NCBI GenBank assembly: GCA_019054805.1
Contig: JAHQIY010000035.1
Location: 186,001 to 250,000 of the forward strand
Source: Brachionus manjavacas
Lineage: Eukaryota; Rotifera; Eurotatoria; Ploima; Brachionidae
Direction of reading: 5' to 3'
DNA: 64,000 nt
Shown here: positions 42,520 to 52,669 of the stretch, piece after piece
Position numbering within the stretch: position 1 is the first letter of the stretch
Layout of the letters: each line of letters begins with the position of its first letter
Made by a program: the position numbers and the translations under genes
Notes under the pieces: model-generated
Told to the model about the DNA's origin: nothing
What the model saw: the letters and a program-made list of their open reading frames with translations, nothing else
Databases searched by the model: none

Positions 42520-43594
42520 ATTAACTTAGTGACAAAATCATCAAACAATTAAAATGAAAATCTAAAATTTAACCAAAATCAAATTAGCCAATTGTACTAA
42601 ATGAATAATTTAGTTTCCAATTGTTTAGTTGGCTTACTTTACCTGATAGCGAATTCCAACTGAGTCTTATTTCAAAAAGTGCCGCTCTCCTAATGGAAAT
42701 TTATGCAAGCGAAAAAAAGCGCTTTTGAATTTAACGTTTGGATCGCATCGAATAATCAACAGAAAATAGCTCAAGTGTTAAGCACACGACAATCTACTGC
42801 CTGCTCTAGAATGTTTGACGGTGCCGTACTTTTACGTTATGCAAGATAGTGGATGAGAGCTCGCGTTTCGCTTAACAAAAAATCTCAAACACAGTACAAA
42901 TTAATCAACTCTAATTTAGTAATTTAATTAGAGAACTCGAAAGCTCTAGAAAATGTCATTTGGATCAAGACAGAGAAGCAACAAGTGTTAATGTTCCGTT
43001 TTTTTAATCTTCAATTTTTCTCTGTTCATGTGCCCCCTGAGGATATTTTGTTGTAGAAAATTTACATGTCTAAGTAACTTGTTTGTTTTAGATTGTCAAC
43101 AAAGTGCATTAAAATAGAAAGATACTTAAACATGATTGAGTGAGCTGAACAGCGTTTAATTCTAGATTGATTTCTCTCAAATTCGCATCAGCAATTGATC
43201 GAAATTTTCCTCTACTTAAAATGAGGGCTGCAAATGCTGGAGATGCAATTTTGTTTTCGTTTATTTTTAAACCTCTGCAGATAAGTCAATCAAATTGAAA
43301 ATCGGAAAAAAGTGTCTAAATTTGGTATTTGTTTGAGCGATTTTTGTCAAACACGAGATTAGAATTAAATTCACAGCAGAGACAACAACAGAATCCATTC
43401 AATTCGAACATTTAGGAAACGCTTAAAGACTAATCTTCTCTTAAGAATAAAATGTGAAAGCTTGACTGGATTTAAAGTCATTTGTCTGAATGTGCAAAAA
43501 TAAAAATAAAAATTGTGTTTTTGAAATTTTCGAAAATATTTTTTCAGCCTCTGCTTTTTTTTGAGATATTTTGAGATATTAATTTTTTTGTTTT
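42520..43594 (-). promoter_or_regulatory. Upstream region of the Prop model
   Basis: The stretch 42610-43060 is less AT-rich than most intergenic DNA here and has no ORF or repeat I recognise. It lies directly upstream of the proposed exon 1, so promoter or enhancer function is plausible but unproven. Confidence 0.25.
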
Positions 43595-43965
43595 CTGTAC
43601 CGAGCTAGAGCTCCTTCAGATTAAATTTAAAAAAATTTAAAATAAAAATAAAGTTAATAAGCTAAAAAATGCAAAGAAAGTTAAAAAGACATATATTGAG
43701 AAAGTGTTAAATGTGACACATGGTTACATAGTTGAAGCTTCAGAAAAAAAGAAGAAATAGTGAAGTAGCAATTACATTATTTATTTATTTATTGAAATGA
43801 ATTAAACTCCTTTAAGGAGAAGTAAAAAAATAAAAATAAATTTTTTTTTTTTTTTAAATGAAAAATTATTATCTAAAAATAAAATTATACAAATAAAAAA
43901 GGAACATTATGGAGTTGGGTATTCATTGTATCTTGATTCGAAACCAATTAGAAAACATTTGCAAA
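43595..43965 (-). mobile_element. LINE-alpha 3' end with a later 124-bp insertion
   Basis: The tail hairpin (43595-43620) and 3' region match the copy at 61.9 kb. The final codons are interrupted at 43781-43904 by a short sequence flanked by ACATTAT at 43774-43780 and 43905-43911. The insert contains the palindromic hairpin CTCCTTTAAGGAG (43807-43819) next to TTTATTTATTTATT, itself a minus-oriented retroelement tail. Confidence 0.8.
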
Positions 43966-44003
43966 TTGGACTTTTGGCTTAGTAATCTTGATTTTAATTT
44001 AAA

Positions 44004-44393
44004 GTGTCATCACGCGATTTTAAAGATAAATTTCAAATGGAAAGTTCGCTAGCTAACCCAAGCGTAATTCAGCGTTGGAATTTTAAGAATTCAGTTAAAC
44101 TGAATTTTAAAAAGTTGGATAGACCTGTTAATCACAAAACAGTCTTTAAGCAACTCAAATGTGAACTTAAAGACTCGGAATTTAAAGTAATCTCAGATAT
44201 TTACAATTTCTCTTCGAACAAAATATGGATTATAAAGTTCCAACACGCCCTTACCGCTTCGAAAGTCTTTGAACGTTCAATCGAAATAAATGGTGACTTT
44301 TTCAAGTCTAAAGATGCAAACAAATTGTCGGAGACAAGAAGGAACTCGATATTTAGATTTCACTATCTCCCAGTGATTTCAACAAGGAATTAA
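44004..44393 (+). pseudogene. Non-LTR ORF1-like (gag-like) fragment
   Basis: The 129-aa frame has KVISDIYNFSSNKIWIIKFQ followed by ALTASKVFERSIEING, resembling the RNA-binding region of ORF1 proteins of Jockey/CR1-type elements (beta-strand SNKIWIVxF pattern). It lies next to LINE-alpha debris, but its membership in that family is not shown. No zinc knuckles are visible. Confidence 0.45.
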
Positions 44394-44426
44394 ATTGAGA
44401 CTTTTTCGATGCTGATTAAATAGCCA

Positions 44427-45923
44427 AAATTTTTTTATTATTTTACCCAAATATTAAATAAATTACCCAATTATTAAGTCTATACAAAAAAATTAACCAA
44501 CACTAAATTAAATAGAAATCCACTACTTTTAACTCATTGACACTTTTTATTAAAAAATGAAAACAAATTTACAAGAAAAAGTACCTAAATTTTGTAATAA
44601 AAACAAAGTAATGTTTCATTTTTTGTTTTATCCAAAATTTACGAAACATAAATTAAATTTACATTCTACAATTAACTCACACAAACGACGCCAAAGCTCT
44701 TAAATCACACGTAAAATCCAAATCAGCTTCACCAAAGGTTCATTGCTAGATTATCTTATTTTCTTAACTTTTCTAAACTTACTTATAGAAGACTTTTCTA
44801 GCTAACTAACATCCGTAAAAATATACTCATTTATTTTGCTTTATTTTGATAATTGTTTCACTCTTAAATGTTATTTTTCAAAAAATGCATTAATCAAGCT
44901 TGCTAAAAAGTTATTATTTTAAATTTTTAAATTATTGAAATTTAAAATTGAAGCTAATAACTTCAATGACATAAACAGCTTTCTATAAAAATATGGCTGA
45001 CATGAATTTTAGCATAAAACTCGATTGAATACAGTGGAATCCCTTTATAACGACTGGGTTAGGACCGCTAAAAACCAGTCGTTAAAAAAGATTTTCTATT
45101 TGAAAGTATTAAGATTTTTATAAAAAAAAAAAATCGGGACTTAAAAAATTAAGTAAGGTATTTCCCAAAAAATTTATTTTTAAGTAATTAAAATAAACAA
45201 AATTAACAAGCAACATAAGAAAATCATATTTTTTTAAGAAAATTGGTGGATCATTGTTTGCTTGTTGCCTGGTTTGCTGCTTAGTGTGGCTTCAATCTCG
45301 AATAGATGCTCTATTTGGTCTTATAAAGTACTTTTTTTGTTGTTGGACGAATTGCTTGTTGATTTCGTCGAGCCAATCTTACCAAATGAGACCAGTCATC
45401 CAAGCTTTCTTGTTGTACCGGCAGTATACTGTAAGGTTTGCTTTGTTGATAATTTTGAAGCAACGCGCATTTTCAGCAGAAAAGAAGAAATAGGTGCTCT
45501 TTGCACACTTTGATATCATCGCTTGACTTGTCTTTTTTTTGACCGGCAATCTGAGGACCAGTTGTTAAGATGCTCTTCAACTTCTACAAAGTTTGACGCT
45601 CGAATTCGCTTTGCTTTGCTTTCTTCTTGTTGAAGCAATCTTTTTTGTTGTTTGCTTGCTTCAATAAAGCTGATCGTTGAAGGGTTCACATTGTAAAAGG
45701 CAGCTAATTACTTCTTTTTTGTTGAATTACCTTTTTTCTAGCAAACACTCTCTTCTCATAATTTAGGTACCATTTCTTAAATTTGCTATCATTTTTTAAT
45801 AAAAAGTGTCAATAAGTTAAAAATAGTGGATTTCTATTTAATTTAGTGTTAATTAATTTTTTATGTATAAACTTAATAGTTGGGGAATTTATTTAATATT
45901 TGGGAAAAAAAATAAAAAATTAG
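44427..45923. mobile_element. 1.5-kb element bounded by about 150-bp inverted repeats
   Basis: The left arm 44427-44575 and right arm 45777-45923 are inverted copies. They share CCCAAATATTAAATAAATT, ACACTAAATTAAATAGAAAT, CCACTA(C/T)TTTTAACT and TTGACACTTTTTATTAAAAA. Long arms like these suit Mutator-like or foldback elements. A pogo-type terminus and transposase relic lie inside. Confidence 0.7.
45032..45560 (-). pseudogene. Pogo/Tigger-like transposon fragment with transposase relic
   Basis: The left end CAGTGGAATCCCTTTATAAC follows TA, as in Tigger elements. On the minus strand at about 45435-45355 the frame reads NKKAWMTGLIW, a stop, then DWLDEINKQF, matching the DDE_1 domain segment (NKKAWMTxxIFxxWLxxLD) of pogo-type transposases. 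The opposite terminus was not found. Confidence 0.7.
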
Positions 45924-46227
45924 GGGTATCGATTTTAATCGTCCCATTTTTTATGAAGTCTTTTATCAATTTTAAAATTTTCATTAAGTCTTAAACTAAA
46001 AAAGTCCAAAAAAGTAAAAAAAAATTTATTAATAAAAAAAACTGCTTTATTAAAATTTTAAAAATTTGATAGCTTTTCAATTCAAATATCTTTAATGAAC
46101 ATTTTAATTTTTGTCGAAATTTTTGATTTTTTTTTTTTTGATTTTTAAAAATGAATTTAAATTATATATCAATGACACTTTCAATGAATCAACAGTAGTT
46201 GAGCAGCTAAAAATATCGAAATCTTTA

Positions 46228-46370
46228 GTTTAATTTGTTCAGAATTTTGTTTAGATTAAAAAAAAAAAAAAAAGTGGGCTCATAATTGATCCCTCGGAGG
46301 AGATACGATTTAAACCAGAAAAAACACATTTTTTTCCTTTTATAGCCAACAAAAACCGCCACCACACAAT
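46228..46370. repeat. Repeat shared with the interior of the 29-30-kb Tc1 element
   Basis: Matches 29963-30098 almost base for base (AGTGGGCTCATAATTGATCC, GGAGGAGATACGATTTA, AGCCAACAAAAACC), then diverges. It is a fragment of another copy of that element family. Confidence 0.8.
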
Positions 46371-47328
46371 GACTGAATTTGACTCAAATGAAGATTCATG
46401 CAATGAAGAAACTGTAAAAGCATTTGAACTAACCAAGAAAAATGGAACGATATGGATTAGAATTGAATGACAGAGAAGAGACAAGTCTAAGAAAAATGAG
46501 TTTTATTGAGAAAATTGGGCATCTTAGAATGGTTTCAAATTATTTCTCTTAGAATTAGCTGAAATAAACAGCTGGATTTTGTATAAACTTGTAACAAAAG
46601 AAAGATTTCTCGTTACAAGTCCAATTACTCAAGCTACTTCTAGAAAGCAAGCAGTGAAACTGATTCATCTTCAAAATCTGCAAAAAAAGTTCCAAAAAGT
46701 ACATGTAATAAAATGGAACGGAATCTAGCTTTACTTGTGACAAATATAAAAATTTCCCTTACAAGAAAAGTTAAGAATTCTGAGTAATTTTTTGGTATTT
46801 ATATCAAATATTTTTTTATAAAAGATTTAAAATTCTTAATCAAAAAACCCAAACTAATCCTTAAGGCATAAAAAAGTCGGCCTTTGTGAACTATAAAATA
46901 TCATTTTCGGAGTTTTATGCCTTAAAAATAAATAAAAAAAATTGAAATTAAAACAAAATTTCCAATCAGATATTTTTTTAAAGAAATTCTTCAAGCAAAT
47001 CTTTGTCTTTTTTTTAAGGACAGACAAACACATAAATAAATAAATTAAGAAAATTGCTTCTGTTTTACTTAATTGAATTTTAGTTTTAGCACCGATTCCA
47101 AAAAACATGAGGGCATCTTGAAATCAATGATCTATTCAAAATATCATTTCAATTCAAAGAGTTTATCTTTAGATTTTAAAATAAATTTTTTGATTAATAT
47201 GAAAAAATTTAAGCAAACATACTTTTTATGTTATTTTGTAGATTTTAAAAATAAAACAATTTAATTAAAAATTATTTATATCTAGCTTTCAAAATTAAAC
47301 TTTGAAATGAAATTCAAATTTTAACACC
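46371..47328. other. AT-rich sequence, nothing recognised
   Basis: Short frames on both strands have no family features. One plus-strand frame (about 46370-46467) reads MTEFDSNEDSCNEETVKAFE, possibly part of the neighbouring element. Confidence 0.35.
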
Positions 47329-48015
47329 AGAAGCATCGGCGATGTCATTTTGACACATTTTCAATGCTATCTATTAAATTGCAAGTTATTTTATTTAAAT
47401 TTTTTATAATAGATTTAAAATTTAAATTTTTATGTTAAAATAAACTTTTTCAAAGATTTTTGCTTTCAAATCTTTTTGAACTCATTTTAAGTTATCTTAA
47501 AAATTGGATTAAAAAATTCAAAAATCTATTCAAAAAAAAATAACTCAATTTTAAAATGATACATACAAAAGAATCTCTTCAGCGTTGTCCAACTATGAAT
47601 CAGTGTTAATGAATAGGTCCAAAAAAGATAAGAAAGCTTTCTTTTAAAATTTAAAATAATTTAAAAATTTAAAAATTTAAAAATAATAACTTTTTAGCAA
47701 GCTTGATTATTACATTTTTTGAAAAATAACATTTAAGACTGAAACAATTATCAAAATAAAGCAAAATAAATGAGTGTATTTAATTTTTAAAATTTAAATT
47801 TTTAAAAGACGTCAAAATGACATCTACTGATGCTTTTCAGTATATTGATCAATTTATCTTGAAATAAAATATCTGAAAAAAATATAAGATTCAATTTTAG
47901 CAAATAACAACAAAAAAACCTTATTAACAAATTTTCAGTCCTAAAAAAGTTAATTTACTTTTATGTTGATGAATCAAAACTCGAAATATGTCAAAATGAC
48001 ATCGCCGGCGCTTCT
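47329..48015. mobile_element. 690-bp MITE with GTCATTTTGAC-containing inverted repeats
   Basis: AGAAGCATCGGCGATGTCAT... at 47329-47361 faces its inverse at 47984-48015 with about four differences over 32 bases. A third partial end (GTCAAAATGACATCTACTGA) lies at about 47817-47836. The tips include a TGTCATTTTGACA palindrome. No coding capacity. Confidence 0.75.
47645..47782. repeat. About 100-140-bp repeat inverted relative to 44817-44955
   Basis: Matches the reverse complement of 44817-44955 at high identity (TTTTTAGCAAGCTTGATTA, AAAAATAACATTTAAGA, AATTATCAAAATAAAGCAAA). The copies lie inside two different elements and are about 2.7 kb apart. Confidence 0.8.
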
Positions 48016-48075
48016 AATATTAATGTGCAAATAAGTAATAAAATCAATCGAATTTATCAATGGGTTGAGAAAATA

Positions 48076-49211
48076 CAGTCGAACCTCGCTATAAAGAATC
48101 GCTCCGTTCCAAAAAACGCGTTCGCTATAATGAGGTTCGTTATATAGAGGTTTCCATTATGAATGAATGGGAAAAAAATAAAAAAAATTTTTTGGTTCCA
48201 AAAATTTCTGTTAAACGAAAGATTGAATTTTAATTAAAGATAAAAAAGTATTTATTGATAATGAAAACAAAAAATTAATTGGATTTTTTGCTTAGGTTCG
48301 TCTTCTTATTTTGAAAAAGGAAAACAAAAAAAATTTTTTTGACAAAAGTTGACGTAAATTTCGGTAAATTCTTGTAAAAAAAGGTAAAAAATGGTAAAAA
48401 TTCAACAGAAAAGGAAAAATGGATTTTTTATTATTTCATTCCATTTTTTTTTTTGAAATTTACGTCAATTTTTGTCAAAAAAAATTTTTTTATTTTCCTT
48501 TTTCAAAAATTCAAAAAAATTTTTTTTTCATGAAAATCGGTTTTTTTCGAGAAATTTTGGAAATTTTTTTTTTCACTGAATTTTACAGTAATTATCGGTA
48601 TTTTACGAAAAATACCCTTTTTTAGATTACCATATTTTACGGTAAATATGGTAAAATATCGTGAATTTACCATAATTTACGTAAAATATGGTGAATTCAA
48701 GGTATCGTAGCAGCACTGTATATCAAAACCAGACTATGATAAATTTGGATGTGATTTTGCATCGTAAAACCACATATCGATTGCGTCTTCTAAATCTTGA
48801 TATTTGCCGCAAATATCAAAAGGCTTTTTCTAATTCGTTTAATTTCCTGTTGAACAGTACTGCTTTGATAATTTTCTACAATTTTTTCTTTATTAGATAA
48901 AATTGTCGAAACAGTTGAGTTTGAAAGGCCGAATTCGTGCGCGATTGATGAAATAGAATTTTGTACTTTACTCTTATTGATGATCACAATTTTAGTATAG
49001 ATATCAATAATTTTTCTTTTTTTTGCTTGACTATTCATCGTTTGATTGTTCATTTTTAATGATTTATCTAATCAATTTTCTTTTTTATACTTGATCTTAT
49101 GTCAATTAAATAAACAATAAAATAAAAATAATAGTTTAATTAGTTCTTTTTTTTCGATCGTTATATAGAGGTTTACGTTACAAAGAGGTTCGTTATAACG
49201 AGGTTCGACTG
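48076..49211 (-). mobile_element. Pogo/Tigger-like DNA transposon 1
   Basis: Ends CAGTCGAACCTCGCTATAAA and ...GTTATAACGAGGTTCGACTG are inverted and each borders TA (48074-48075, 49212-49213). A minus-strand transposase start lies at 49053-48790. Inside, about 48312-48720 holds a foldback sequence ending in CGTAGCAGCACTG, a terminus of the 37.8-kb Tc1-like family, so a second element is nested. Confidence 0.85.
48790..49053 (-). pseudogene. Pogo transposase amino-terminal helix-turn-helix
   Basis: The frame reads KKRKIIDIYTKIVIINKSKV, then SISSIAHEFGLSNSTVSTIL and SNKEKIVENY, the CENP-B/psq-type helix-turn-helix of pogo transposases. After a frameshift, DLEDAIDMWFYDAKSHP matches the start of the second DNA-binding domain. 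The catalytic part is gone. Confidence 0.8.
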
Positions 49212-49249
49212 TATATTTTTTTAAATGATTTTATTTTTTAAATCTAATT

Positions 49250-49653
49250 TAATAGCGTGGCACTATTAAAAAAATTAAAAAGATAGTTCCTAGTTCAAAA
49301 TCTTTATTTAAAACCAAAACTTAAACTAAAACTAAAATACGAGATGTATATATGTAAAAGGAGAGAGAGATACAGGGTTTGGGACTGAGACAGGGAGTGT
49401 TACATCTCTCACTCAGCCGCAGAAATAATCTTCTGATGTCTCCCCCCCCCCTGGATGGGCTCTCCACACACTGATACTGATATCGATTTTGAGTCCCTAG
49501 ACTCTTCCTCTCGAATCATCTTTTCTGCATGTTCTGATTCTGAAAATTCTTCTAAGAGAGTTGACCTTTTTCAGAACAGAACTAAATCTGTTTTGGTCAC
49601 CAATTTAAAAGCATGACACTAAATTAAACAGAGAGTTTCTAAATTTTTATTTA
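49250..49653. repeat. Pair of diverged direct repeats of LTR-like character
   Basis: GTGGCACTATTAAA...ATAGTTCCTA...CTTTATTTAAAACCAAAACT (about 49255-49320) resembles ATGACACTAAATTAAA...GAGTTTCTA...TTTTATTTA (about 49610-49653), whose remainder AAACCAAAACT lies beyond pogo element 2 at 50531. A C-run (about 49441-49451) lies between. They could be LTR remnants. Confidence 0.5.
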
Positions 49654-50528
49654 CAGTCGAGTCTGGATAATACGATGTGTTTGGGCGGAAAAATGGAAAT
49701 CGTATTAATCAAATTTGCATGTTAAAGGATGGGAAGAAAAAAATTGAAAATAAATTTTTTTTAAGGAATTATTGTTTAATTAAAAATAATAAATAGATTA
49801 AAAAGAAAAAATATTTATCAATTTTACTTTGAAAAGACTGATCGACGCTACAAAATTGATCCATTTTAGACAACTGATCAATGAATAAAGAACAGTCTTT
49901 GTTCTTTTGGTAAAATACAATCGTAGTTTATCTATGCAATAGTTTTAAAGGTAATATTATGCCTTTTTTTAAATCCGTTTAACCATCCATTGCTAGCTTT
50001 AAAATCAGTTTGATTTAACATAGTTGCATATTTAATAGCCTGGACTTGAATCAATGGACCGTTAAGAGTAATATTTTTAAATTACAAAACTGATTTTAAG
50101 GGCCTCTTCAATTTTAACATAATTAGAACCTCTCATTCTTTTAGAGCTAGGATTGATTAAATTATTTTCATAAAAGTTTTTTTATCTTTTCTTGATTCTC
50201 TGCCTTAAGAATAGAAGAAACAGTACTCTGAGGTCTATTATATTTTTTCACAAGTTCTGTGACAGTGAGATTATTTTTATTAAAATCATTCGAAATTTCA
50301 AGTTTTTTTGTTTAAAAGATCAATATCGTATTAAAAACGATGAATTAGCACTGATTTGTTTGTTTTTTTCTGAATAAACCTATCGTATTAATTAGATATC
50401 GTATTAGAGAAACATCGTATTAACAAATAAATTTAACATGTTATAATTTTGGGGATTATAAATTATGAAAAAAATCGTTATAAAGCGAATATCGTATTAA
50501 TCAGCATCGTTATAACAAGACTCGACTG
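49654..50528 (-). mobile_element. Pogo-like DNA transposon 2
   Basis: Ends CAGTCGAGTCTGGATAATAC and ...TTATAACAAGACTCGACTG are inverted, with TA at 49652-49653 and 50529-50530. Minus-strand relics, in order, are NKNNLTVTELVKKYNRPQST with VSSILKAENQEKIKKL (psq-type helix-turn-helix, about 50330-50170) and TLNGPLIQVQAIKYATMLNQ with DFKASNGWLNGFKKRHNI (CENP-B second domain, about 50075-49960). No catalytic domain remains. Confidence 0.88.
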
Positions 50529-50773
50529 TAAAACCAAAACTGAAAATAAAAGTAAAGAGACATGGCCTGGGGTATAGGGAATGTTAAACTATATATCGTG
50601 TAAAGCATGTGAAATAATATTTTTAAATTAATTTAAGATTAATTTTAATATCTAGAGTGCAAAATCTTTTTTGAACTGAATTAGGATGCCGACATAAGGC
50701 ATAGCAGGGATTAGAGTTGTTTTTAGGATCACAAGTCTTTTTTTTCTAGTCAAGTTAATAAACGAGTTTCACA

Positions 50774-50959
50774 ATGAGTGATAGTTTGAAGGATAGGCTT
50801 ATGTTGGAAGAAATCACAGGAGATAATGATTTTGGAAAAAAAACTAAAAATGAAGTGAGCACGTCAATAAGACCTGTTCTATGGTCTTTAAAAATCTTGG
50901 ATTTTCAGAACCTGGACGAAAGTTTAAACTTTAAAATTACTGTTAACAGCATTTGCTAG
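50774..50959 (+). CDS. Hypothetical 61-aa ORF
   Basis: Reads MSDSLKDRLMLEEITGDNDF then KKTKNEVSTSIRPVLWSLKI. Composition is protein-like, but no family or splice context is evident. A hAT-MITE-like fragment lies just upstream, so a transposon origin is possible. Confidence 0.25.
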   Translation: MSDSLKDRLMLEEITGDNDFGKKTKNEVSTSIRPVLWSLKILDFQNLDESLNFKITVNSIC

Positions 50960-51208
50960 ATCATATCTAGATAATGCTTGACTTCTCCGGAATGCGATAC
51001 CTAAAGACATTAATTGTGTATTATTATACATATTCGAAGCCAACTAAAAAAAATGGCTTAAAAATTTCTTCTAAAACGAGGAGTTTTATCAAAAAGAAAG
51101 TCAAATTTTTTTTGATCAAATATCACAGACTAAATTCTTTTTTAATTCATATATTTGATAAGTTATTTTCAAAATTTTTTGTATTATTTTATAAGAAAAT
51201 CTTTTTGA

Positions 51209-51560
51209 AAAATTAATAATTTTTTATTTACGCCAGACAAGATTGAGGGGTATCTGTCCTCCTTGAACACTGAAAATTCTGAAAAATCCAAAATAATGGA
51301 AAAAAGAAAATGTATCTCCTATAGACAAAAGTGGACAAAAATGGACATTAAAAATTATAGACCGTTTTTTTTAAATTCATTTGAAAGAAAGGAAATGGAA
51401 AGATTGCTTAGTGATGAGATAATTCAAACAGAACTGAGCTACAGAAGTTATCAGCCAGTTGAAAAGATATTGGACCTTAGATACTTGCAGAACCCTCAAT
51501 TGTGCTTTTGAGCGTTAGTGTAGATAGAAATATCTATACTGCAGATACTACTACTACTAC
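51209..51560 (+). pseudogene. Unrecognised ORF ending at an (ACT)n tail
   Basis: An open frame from about 51209 to a stop at 51509-51511 reads LSSLNTENSEKSKIMEKRKC and NSFERKEMERLLSDEII. An ATAGAAATATCTAT hairpin and (ACT)n at 51546-51560 follow at the same spacing as in the CR1-like copies. The protein does not look like their carboxyl end, so it may be another family using a similar tail. Confidence 0.35.
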
Positions 51561-51565
51561 GCGAT

Positions 51566-52411
51566 GCAATTATGATCAATTTGGAAATTTTTTAAATTCC
51601 AACTTTCGGAAGAAAAATTAAAAAAAAATGGTTCAATGTGAAAAAAACTTTGAAGATACAAAAGTTTTATCTTTTGTAAACAGGATTGAATTTATTAAAT
51701 CTTTTTATCTAAAATTTTTAACAGAATAATTCTTAACCATTTAATTAAAACCAGTTCCAAAAAATATGCCATATCCTGAGTAAGACAAATTATGGAATAC
51801 GTTTTATGATCATTTAGTAAAAGATGATATTAATTATTTCTTATTGGAAAAAATTTAAAAATTGTTTAAATGAAAAAATAAATTAAAATAGCGATTAAAA
51901 TATTTTTTCAAAAAATCAAAAACATTAAATTAAATAGAAGAATTTTTTCAATTGATATCTAATCAAAGGTAAAAAAATATAAGAATTTTTACCTTCTTTT
52001 TTAAATGTTCTTACATATTTAATTGTGGTATGTCAAACTTAATGCACGTTTTTAAAAATTTCCATTCTTTTGATATTTTTTTATTATGTATTAAGTTTCT
52101 TAGAAGATTTCGTAAAAAATTGAAAATCGAAAAAATTATATTTTCTCGAAAATTTAAACAAGATCTTTTTTTTTAAGTAGACTTTTGGCTTAAGTAGGTG
52201 CTTTCATATATTCAAACCTTTACCATAATTGACGTAAAATACCTGTAACCGGTTTATAATAAATACAATGTTATTATTTTAAAAGTTTTCTTTAAGTTAT
52301 TGAACGTTGTGAAGTTCTAAGAATGGAATTCTTATTTATTCCTATATGCTCGTGTCAAGAACACTAGCTTATAATTAAGTTAAGATGTGAGATTAATGCT
52401 AAATGTATTTG
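51566..52411. other. AT-rich sequence, nothing recognised
   Basis: No feature supported. Confidence 0.5.
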
Positions 52412-52669
52412 TCAGCATTTCGAAGCGTCTAGCTTCAGAGAAAATAATTGTCCCTTTTTAATCTTAGTAGAAAATGGGGAGGTGCTCATCTTCTTTTCAA
52501 GAACCTTTTTGAGTAACGGCTTCGATCTGACACAGAGGTTTCTGCATCGAGTTATTTTAAATTGAAAGAGGTTTAAACATTCGCCCCGTTTTGCAGAGAT
52601 ATTTTGAAGATTTTTTAACCTCAGCTGGTTTTGATCACTCGATCCTCTGCTTGCATGACTAACACACAA
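52412..52669 (-). CDS. Hypothetical 85-aa basic ORF
   Basis: The frame lies in a patch of mixed composition (about 52400-52690) and is rich in Lys, Ser and Leu (for example KPLLKKVLEKKMSTSPFSTK). No domain is recognised. It may be an exon, a transposon fragment or chance. Confidence 0.2.
   Translation of the reverse strand: MCVSHASRGSSDQNQLRLKNLQNISAKRGECLNLFQFKITRCRNLCVRSKPLLKKVLEKKMSTSPFSTKIKKGQLFSLKLDASKC

Noticed and set aside
46251..46484. 77-aa minus-strand ORF
   Set aside because: It overlaps the repeat shared with the 29-30-kb Tc1 element, and the composition on that strand is not protein-like.
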